Positions 12,988-13,084 of a stretch of DNA of 13,084 nt are shown here, piece by piece. The translations under genes and the position numbers were made by a program. The stretch covers positions 1-13,084 of the forward strand of contig JAEYUO010000088.1 of the NCBI GenBank assembly GCA_023432465.1, written 5' to 3'. Below the pieces are notes generated by a model. That model did no database searches, was not told the DNA's origin, and saw nothing but the letters and a program-made list of their open reading frames with translations. Each line of letters starts with the position of its first letter. Within the stretch, counting starts at the first letter, position 1. This DNA comes from Planctomycetota bacterium (GTDB lineage: Bacteria > Planctomycetota > Phycisphaerae > Phycisphaerales > UBA1924).

Positions 12988-13012
12988 GCGTCTGCCGGGC
13001 AGCAGACGCTTT
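12988..13012 (+). terminator. First terminator hairpin after glnN
   Basis: GCGTCTGC (12988-12995) and GCAGACGC (13002-13009) form a perfect 8-bp stem with a 6-nt loop, followed at once by TTT. It begins 20 nt after the glnN stop. The short T-run makes it a moderate intrinsic terminator. Confidence 0.6.
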
Positions 13013-13028
13013 CACGCTGGTGACTCCC

Positions 13029-13063
13029 GGGGCGCACCACAGCGGTGCGCCCCCCGTCGTTTT
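13029..13063 (+). terminator. Second, stronger terminator hairpin after glnN
   Basis: GGGGCGCACC (13029-13038) and GGTGCGCCCC (13044-13053) form a perfect 10-bp GC-rich stem with a 5-nt loop. TTTT follows at 13060-13063 after a six-base gap. Coming 19 nt after the first hairpin, it looks like a back-up terminator that insulates whatever lies to the right. Confidence 0.6.
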
Positions 13064-13084
13064 GGCTAGACTGTGCCGCCCCCG

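Overview
This high-GC window most likely comes from a planctomycete of the class Phycisphaerae. The clearest clue is the first gene: a secreted protein ending in two EF-hand-like repeats of the 'ADFDG...DIFAFLACWF' type and a terminal Gly-Cys. That tail is the 'GC-type dockerin' common in Phycisphaerae. A type III glutamine synthetase, a fused proline dehydrogenase/P5C dehydrogenase and a glycosylasparaginase fit this assignment but do not prove it. No rRNA, tRNA, CRISPR array, transposase or phage gene is visible. The window reads as chromosomal housekeeping sequence with two conserved unknowns.

Layout. 92-958 (-): secreted GC-dockerin protein. 1192-2466 (+): cytoplasmic protein of unknown function with a putative helix-turn-helix, divergent from the first gene. 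The spacer between them holds nested inverted repeats that overlap a candidate promoter. 2498-2989 (-) and 3028-3612 (-): a cupin and a four-helix membrane protein, probably one transcription unit, convergent with the preceding gene. 3780-5213 (-): exported protein of unknown function with a signal peptide. 5334-8507 (-): bifunctional proline-degrading enzyme. 8579-9538 (-): glycosylasparaginase, 71 nt upstream of the putA-type gene and probably co-transcribed with it. 9623-10450 (+): trpA, divergent from the glycosylasparaginase gene across 84 bp. 10722-12968 (+): glnN, followed by two strong hairpins that look like tandem terminators.

The right half (5.3-13 kb) is an amino-acid and nitrogen neighbourhood. 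Glycosylasparaginase releases aspartate and amino-sugar nitrogen. The PutA-type enzyme turns proline into glutamate. GlnN joins glutamate and ammonia into glutamine. TrpA makes indole for tryptophan, but trpB is not in the window. A link through nitrogen recycling is an inference from gene content and order; only the close aga-putA spacing supports actual co-expression.

No wholly new system is evident. The points most worth a second look are: a small perfect palindrome carried in frame inside the P5C dehydrogenase domain, which looks like a dispersed repeat absorbed by the gene; a glycine/serine-rich insertion encoded by poly-C tracts in the proline dehydrogenase domain; the dyad cluster upstream of the 424-aa gene; a two-tier palindrome after the putA-type gene; mirrored TACCCT boxes suggesting leaderless transcription of aga and trpA; and unusual residues at usually conserved TrpA positions.
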